Below, piece by piece: positions 59,170 to 64,000 of a stretch of DNA of 64,000 bases (the stretch's first letter is position 1; each line of letters starts with the position of its first letter). Under the pieces are notes generated by a model. The model did no database searches, was not told where the DNA came from, and saw nothing but the letters and a program-made list of their open reading frames with translations. Source of the stretch: Mantis religiosa (Eukaryota; Arthropoda; Insecta; Mantodea; Mantidae); assembly GCA_030765055.1 (NCBI GenBank), contig CM060947.1, forward strand, positions 104,119,619 through 104,183,618, read 5' to 3'. The translations under genes were made by a program, and so were the position numbers.

Positions 59170-60080
59170 GGTGCCGAGTGTAGATCATTTGTGGATAAAT
59201 ATTTATGCATTAAAAGAGGCAAAGTGCATACAATGTACATTAACTGATTTTGAGAAAGCATTTGATATATGCATAGAGCACTATGGCTTAAACACTGAAA
59301 TAAGAGAGTTAAGTTCAATAATTATCAGAACCATCCAGAAAACTAACAATGTGTGTATTAGATTAAATGGAGATGAAGTAACTGAAGTGACTGCAAATAA
59401 CATAGTATTAAGACAAGGTTGTAAACATAGCCCTATATTATTTAATATATATGTGATATACTGGACAAGTTAGGTTAATATATTTGCATACAGTAAATAA
59501 CAGAAATACATTATCTTTTGCAGATGGTTAAATAGTTGTCTTTGTCTCAAGTGGAGGACTTTAAAAATCTGTATTTTAAAAGACAATGGGTCCTGAGAAT
59601 AAAATTTAAGTCAGATGATGTATAAAAGGGGTGATAAAGCAAAAAAGGAACAGAAGTGGGATGTGGAAAAAAAATTACAAACAGTAATTAATAGGGATGA
59701 AAAAGTACTAATGGGGTATGCAATGAGCACAAGACCAAGGGAAAACTAGTAATGAAAGCTGTAAAGATGTCTGCTGATGTTATCAGACAGAAGTATGTAA
59801 ACATCTAATATGCTAAGCGGAAAGCATTGTGCATTGGTAAGATACATAGATTAAGAGGAGATAGAAAAGGAAAGAGCTTAGGAAGATGTTTTTATGTGAA
59901 GGGGGACACAATGTCATAGTAGAAATAAATAAAATGAGATGAGGTTTGGGGAGAGCAATTTATAACTAAAAATGGCAGAATCAGTTCAAAAGTTTCAAAA
60001 AGATGTAGAAAACTCAAGGAAATTTACAGAAAGAGCAAGAGAAAAATAGTTCAGAAAAATAAATAGAACTGAACTACGGA
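59170..60080 (+). pseudogene. LINE reverse transcriptase relic
   Basis: Reads TDFEKAFDICIEHYGLNTEI, RLNGDEVTEVTANNIVLRQG, then CKHSPILFNIYV. These are the fingers/palm motifs of LINE reverse transcriptase (DFEKAFD, RQGCxLSPxLFNxY). The ADD motif is lost and the rest is decayed. Confidence 0.8.
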
Positions 60081-60226
60081 TCACTGCATTAAAAAGCACA
60101 GGTTAGAATGTATGGTGGTCTAAGCAATAACAATAGCCACTCACAGAATGTATACTATACAGTATTTAGGCAAACAAATCCAAATACATATACTATTTTC
60201 TTTTTTATTCAGCTCTTTTCACTCAC

Positions 60227-60409
60227 CTTGCTTAACAGGTTCCTGCTTTGGAGGAGCATTCTCAAGGGATGTGAGTGCAGGCTGCACTTCCTTTACTTGA
60301 GGCAGTCCATGGGGTAAAATTCCAGGTGGAAGCTTGCTCTGGAATCCATCAAGATGTGGCAACGAACTTTCCTCATCCTCGGCTTGCGATGTGTCATCAA
60401 AAGTGAGAA
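60227..60409 (-). CDS. DYNC1I: Dynein intermediate chain exon: acidic linker (most N-terminal in window)
   Basis: This 183 nt exon encodes 60 full codons plus shared codons at both ends. It starts after a CAG acceptor and ends before a GTGAGT donor. The product begins [15 protein letters not shown] and ends PPKQEPVKQ, an acidic, proline-rich stretch. In the family this lies between the N-terminal coiled coil and the conserved REL(S/T)EEEKQ block, a region that includes light-chain-binding segments and is often alternatively spliced. The linker is poorly conserved, so the exon is placed mainly by its phase: its final G plus the TG of the next exon makes the valine before REL. Confidence 0.85.
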
Positions 60410-60429
60410 CTGTGGTGAATAAGCTAGTT

Positions 60430-61570
60430 CCCTACATAACAGCTGTGCACTTATTTTCTAATCACTAGTACAATTGATTTTTGCATTAACTCCAAAGTAC
60501 TTGTTTATAACAAAAGAAAGTTAGCAAGCATAAAAAAGTGAAGTGAATTAACTAAAATTTTGAGGCATTATTTAATGAAATTCCAGCAAATGCAATCAAC
60601 ATATGCCTCAAGCACAAATAAATACTGAAGAGTATGCAAAATATGAAAAGAGCTGCTACTGAAAACTGATTCTGTAAAACTAGGTACATCGGCATGGCAT
60701 TTTATTGCTTATAACTTTATAACCTGAATGCTTCTCAAAAATGTGAAAAATGTTACATTTGATGGCTGCACATTACTTATTTATCTGCAGCAAATTTGAC
60801 TTGAAAACTTAACATACCCTTAGCTATATTGAGTGTGTCAAAAATATGCCATTCTATATAGCAGTTCATACTATTTACTGAATTTTACACTCAAGATAAA
60901 AATGCCTTTCTGGCTGCTGTTACCTTTAAACAAATTGAGCATGATTTACTGCCAAATAGTGTTCAAGTCTGTCATGAAAGTACAATTATTAAAGACAATT
61001 ATAATGCTCCCTCTGTTCTATTTTAATTCTGTTCTCTGAAGAAAGTCTATCCACAAATTTAAAGAAAGTAAAGAATGAAACGCACAATCACACTTCTCAT
61101 ATGTCAGGATTAAAATCATTCAAATTATAGGTAAAGCACATTAGCAAATGTACATAATAAAGGGTAGTAGAGTTGTTTCTATACTCCACATGACCAATGA
61201 GGGAACCTCATTTCACCAAGTAATGACTGATTCTGTTTATTAGCTGGAGCTACCTAGTGGATACTATCAATTACTTCAGATGGTTTGGTGACCATCTAGA
61301 ATTTTTACTGTGGACTGTGAACCATATACACCTTGGGAATATTATACATTAGTTAAAGGTGAAAGCTTAGCCAGAGGGAAATTATAATTGCCATTTAATA
61401 GTTGAAATCAACTTGCACACCCTGTCTATGACAGCTACTGAGATAATGAAATCACTGAGCTACACTGTGCACTAAGCCACTATTGTAAAGTTATAAACAG
61501 TATTTCTTAAGTTTTGTTTACTTGCATAACAATATATAATTGCTAATACTAAACCACTGTATATTCTTTA
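60430..61570. other. Dynein intron without recognised elements
   Basis: AT-rich intron upstream of the 60227-60409 exon; nothing recognised. Confidence 0.5.
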
Positions 61571-61575
61571 AATTA

Positions 61576-61729
61576 TTAGGATTTTAGCTTGGTTCTCTCC
61601 ACCCAGAAAACAGTGGAACTTCTTTGAGCCATAGCTTAGCAAATGTGAAATGTTAGGATTTTAGCTTAATTCTCTCCACCCAGAAAACAGTGATACTTCT
61701 TTGAGCCATAACTTAGCAAATGTGAAACA
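61576..61729 (+). repeat. 77 bp tandem duplication
   Basis: Two adjacent copies, TTAGGATTTTAGCTT to AGCAAATGTGAAA, at period 77 with a few differences. Confidence 0.9.
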
Positions 61730-61863
61730 TACCACAAAATATTTACTGTGAAATAGTTCCAGCTGATTATAAGAGCAAAAGCTCTTGAAACATGTCCTGT
61801 GAAAAAACAGTGTGAGTGAAGAAGTGTGTAGTAAGTCTAGAGTAAAGCTTCCTGCTTTATTTG

Positions 61864-61878
61864 CCCCCCCCCCCCCCC
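61864..61878 (+). repeat. C15 homopolymer
   Basis: Fifteen C. A similar C14 run lies at 15763-15776. Confidence 0.85.
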
Positions 61879-61979
61879 ACAAAAAAAAATTAAGGCACCT
61901 CACTTTTAAACAATCTTCATTACCTTCATGCAAGATATGAAAGACAAAAGAGGAACATACTTTTAATGCGTTTTACAGA

Positions 61980-62860
61980 TTTGTTCTTAATACCTGCTTC
62001 ATACAGTAGGCATGAAGATTTATCTACAAGGTATTTCAAAAAGTTGCTAAAACAACTAAATTTTCCTAGGTGTGTAGCAGAAGTAGATTACAGCACAGAA
62101 CAAGTTAAAAGAATATAGCTGTAAGACGTTTTATAAATAAAATTTTCTGCTGGAAAAATGCTGCAAAAGAAAGCTGAAAGTAGAATTCCAATAATACAGC
62201 GAAGAGAAACAGTATAATATTTTTAGTCTTCTATATTCCGACAGAATATGGACACAACACAAAATAAGAAATTTTTCAAGTAACCAACTAATAAAATGAA
62301 TAGTTCCACTGTAAAAAATAGTTTAAAAGTGCAATTAAACACATGGTTATGACAAATGAAAATTAAAGGATACACAAAACATGCATACTGGTCAACACAT
62401 CTCTTTTGATCATTTAACTACAAGCAAACAACATTGTCAGAGGCTATTTTAAAGGTTTCCACAAAAGTAGTCCTATCATTATTATTAGACTTAAATTGCT
62501 ACATTATCTTTTATAAAGTATATTAGGTTTGAAGGTTGGCTTTTGTAAAGAATTAATGTCTTAAACTGTGCTATATTCTTTTATGTCCAGACAACCATTA
62601 CAATGGACAAGGGCTTGCTAAAATCAATATTTCCATAGGCTGCCCTTACAGAAACAAAGCATTTATGACATTAAATTTAAAGCAATGCATCTGTGTAAAT
62701 CAAAAAATGTATTTTTATTCCAATTGCTTATTTTTCTTTTATTAAGTATATTCTCAGAACATAAACAAATAGCGTGCACAACTTTTTAACAAGCTATTGC
62801 AAATAACTAAAATAAACTTTTTATCCCCAATTAAACACTTTTTGATTGAGTAATATGCTC
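61980..62860. other. No recognisable feature
   Basis: AT-rich intron sequence; nothing recognised. Confidence 0.5.
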
Positions 62861-62865
62861 CTTAG

Positions 62866-63190
62866 TAACATGCCATGGCAGAGTGGTTAGACCACTTGGC
62901 TCTCACCAAGGTGGACCAGGTTTGATCCCAGGTGACTGCAAAGTGAGATTTGTGATGGACATGGTACTGGGGCAGGTTTTCTCTGGATCCTACGGTTTCC
63001 CCACCCGCATTCCACCAATTGCTCCATCATCATCATCATCATCATCATCCCTATCACCTCATCTCTTGTATTTTCACTTCAGGCATTGGGCTGATCCCTT
63101 GTCCTGAAATCTCTCTGATCAATAAACCTCTCGAATCCCAACCCATTGCCTACAGGCCTCAAGGTTGCACGGTTCAGAAGGCCCTATGTT
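62866..63190 (+). mobile_element. tRNA-derived SINE, family 3, with CAT repeat
   Basis: The head GCCATGGCAGAGTGGTTAGA, then CTTGGCTCTCACCAAGG and GGTTTGATCCCAGG, resembles tRNA-Glu(CTC). The body matches 58080-58390 in reverse. A (CAT)n run at 63027-63050 replaces an AT-rich stretch of the other copy. Confidence 0.88.
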
Positions 63191-63199
63191 CCATTTTAA

Positions 63200-64000
63200 G
63201 GAATTACAGGAATTCATTCATTCAGTATGCTCCTTGGAGCCTGCATTTTCTCATGTTATTTCTAAAATTTTAATTTCAGGTTAATAAACAATCTTAAAGA
63301 AACTGTTGTGCAGGTATGAATTTCAATTTGTTTAAAAAAGAACAAATTTTCAAAACTTTCAAAATCTTGACTGCAAGTTTTCAAATTAATTCCAAATGAG
63401 CTACTTAATATTTTTTAATAGTGCAAACAATTTTTAAATCCATAATTCTTAAAACTTTAAGCAAGTAAGTTATACACTGTAGTCTAAGATGGTTTATGAA
63501 TACTGAAAAATGTTTAAAAGAATTGAGGAAAATAGTGTCCTTTTAGTATCTTAGTGAGTTAAAATATTTTTCAGCATTAAATCAATGTATAATGGCCAAG
63601 AGTTAATGATTTGTCGCATACAAATTTTTAAATTAATAATTAACATTTTAAAAAAGTACATTCACCAACTAAATGACATTTAATCTAATAATTTGACCAG
63701 ACTTCTTTTGTGAAAGAATTTTACAAGAATCATTGAAAACATTCAACTGTAGATAATGAAAACAAAAAATTAAGGAAGAAATGACAAGTTCATAATAGAA
63801 AAAACATTAAAAACAGCAACATGCACAAATTATTTTAATATACAAACATTTGTCAAATGTGATAAGTGATAAAGCATGTTATTAAGAGAAACATAATAGG
63901 ACTTGTTCCCAATCAATACTTAAGATTAGAATTGAACAATGCTTGCAGTTTTGTAACACATCTTCATAGAGGCAGATTAACTTTGAATTTTGAAATCTCT
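63200..64000. other. No recognisable feature
   Basis: AT-rich sequence, presumably dynein intron. No further dynein exon was recognised before the window ends. Confidence 0.5.

Larger units (their letters stand above)
4445..60409 (-). other. DYNC1I: Cytoplasmic dynein 1 intermediate chain gene, 5' end outside window
   Basis: This scaffold subunit of cytoplasmic dynein 1 links the heavy chains to the light chains and to dynactin through an N-terminal coiled coil, and its C-terminal half is a WD40 propeller that binds the heavy chain. Eight coding exons on the minus strand join without a frame break into 511 residues plus a stop. All junctions read across known family sequence and nearly all show GT/AG; one donor runs into the N gap. 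Introns are about 6.4, 14.6, 4.8, 7.8, 2.3 (including 1000 N), 18.4 and 0.1 kb. The family is usually about 600-650 residues, so roughly the first 100-150 residues, including the dynactin-binding coiled coil, must lie right of 64000. Nearly all intron sequence that I can classify is mobile-element debris. Identification rests on recalled family sequence, not on an alignment run. Confidence 0.96.

Overview
The window is AT-rich, intron-dominated animal DNA. The only host gene I can support is a cytoplasmic dynein 1 intermediate chain (DYNC1I; short wing in flies). It lies on the minus strand as eight coding exons between 60409 and 4445 and gives 511 residues. The N-terminal exons lie beyond the right edge. 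The wording of the protein, for example the VDIYTDYTG segment after the acidic linker, is insect-like. Long introns, tRNA-derived SINEs, mariner/Tc1, piggyBac and hAT elements and many Penelope-like elements (PLEs) fit a large-genome insect, but the species cannot be named from sequence alone. A 1000-base N gap (24848-25847) lies inside one dynein intron. No coding sequence appears lost there, because the exons on either side join in phase.

Layout. Positions 1-4444 are downstream of the dynein stop and hold PLE pieces and a possible 3' UTR. The 18.4 kb intron at 4848-23243 is the densest repeat zone: a palindromic PLE, a non-autonomous piggyBac-like element, more PLE pairs, a mariner, LINE remnants, SINEs, a 2.5 kb piggyBac with a broken transposase, and the most complete PLE. 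The introns between 23537 and 38789 hold a PLE cut by the gap, mariner/Tc1 remnants, tRNA-like elements and two LINE fragments, plus a second mariner copy carrying a nested PLE. The 14.6 kb intron at 39045-53646 holds a hAT relic, a 4.1 kb LTR retrotransposon with nested insertions, LINE and mariner relics, a PLE relic and a degraded gene family of unknown role. From 53804 to the end are mariner, LINE, LTR-retrotransposon and SINE relics around the most N-terminal visible dynein exon.

The most interesting signal is in the PLEs. Seven independent insertions from four sequence families share one architecture: two 5'-truncated copies joined head-to-head with both 3' ends facing outward, an extra tail of about 38-45 bp on exactly one of the two outer ends, and 9-13 bp target-site duplications. 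Just after the GIY-YIG reading frame, three families carry a motif that can be folded as a hammerhead ribozyme, with stems that covary between families. Two tRNA-like repeats show the same outward-facing, one-sided-tail layout and 12 bp duplications, so they may be non-autonomous passengers of this machinery. PLE hammerheads and complex Penelope copies are known in general; the consistency of the layout and the tRNA-bearing form are what deserve checking.
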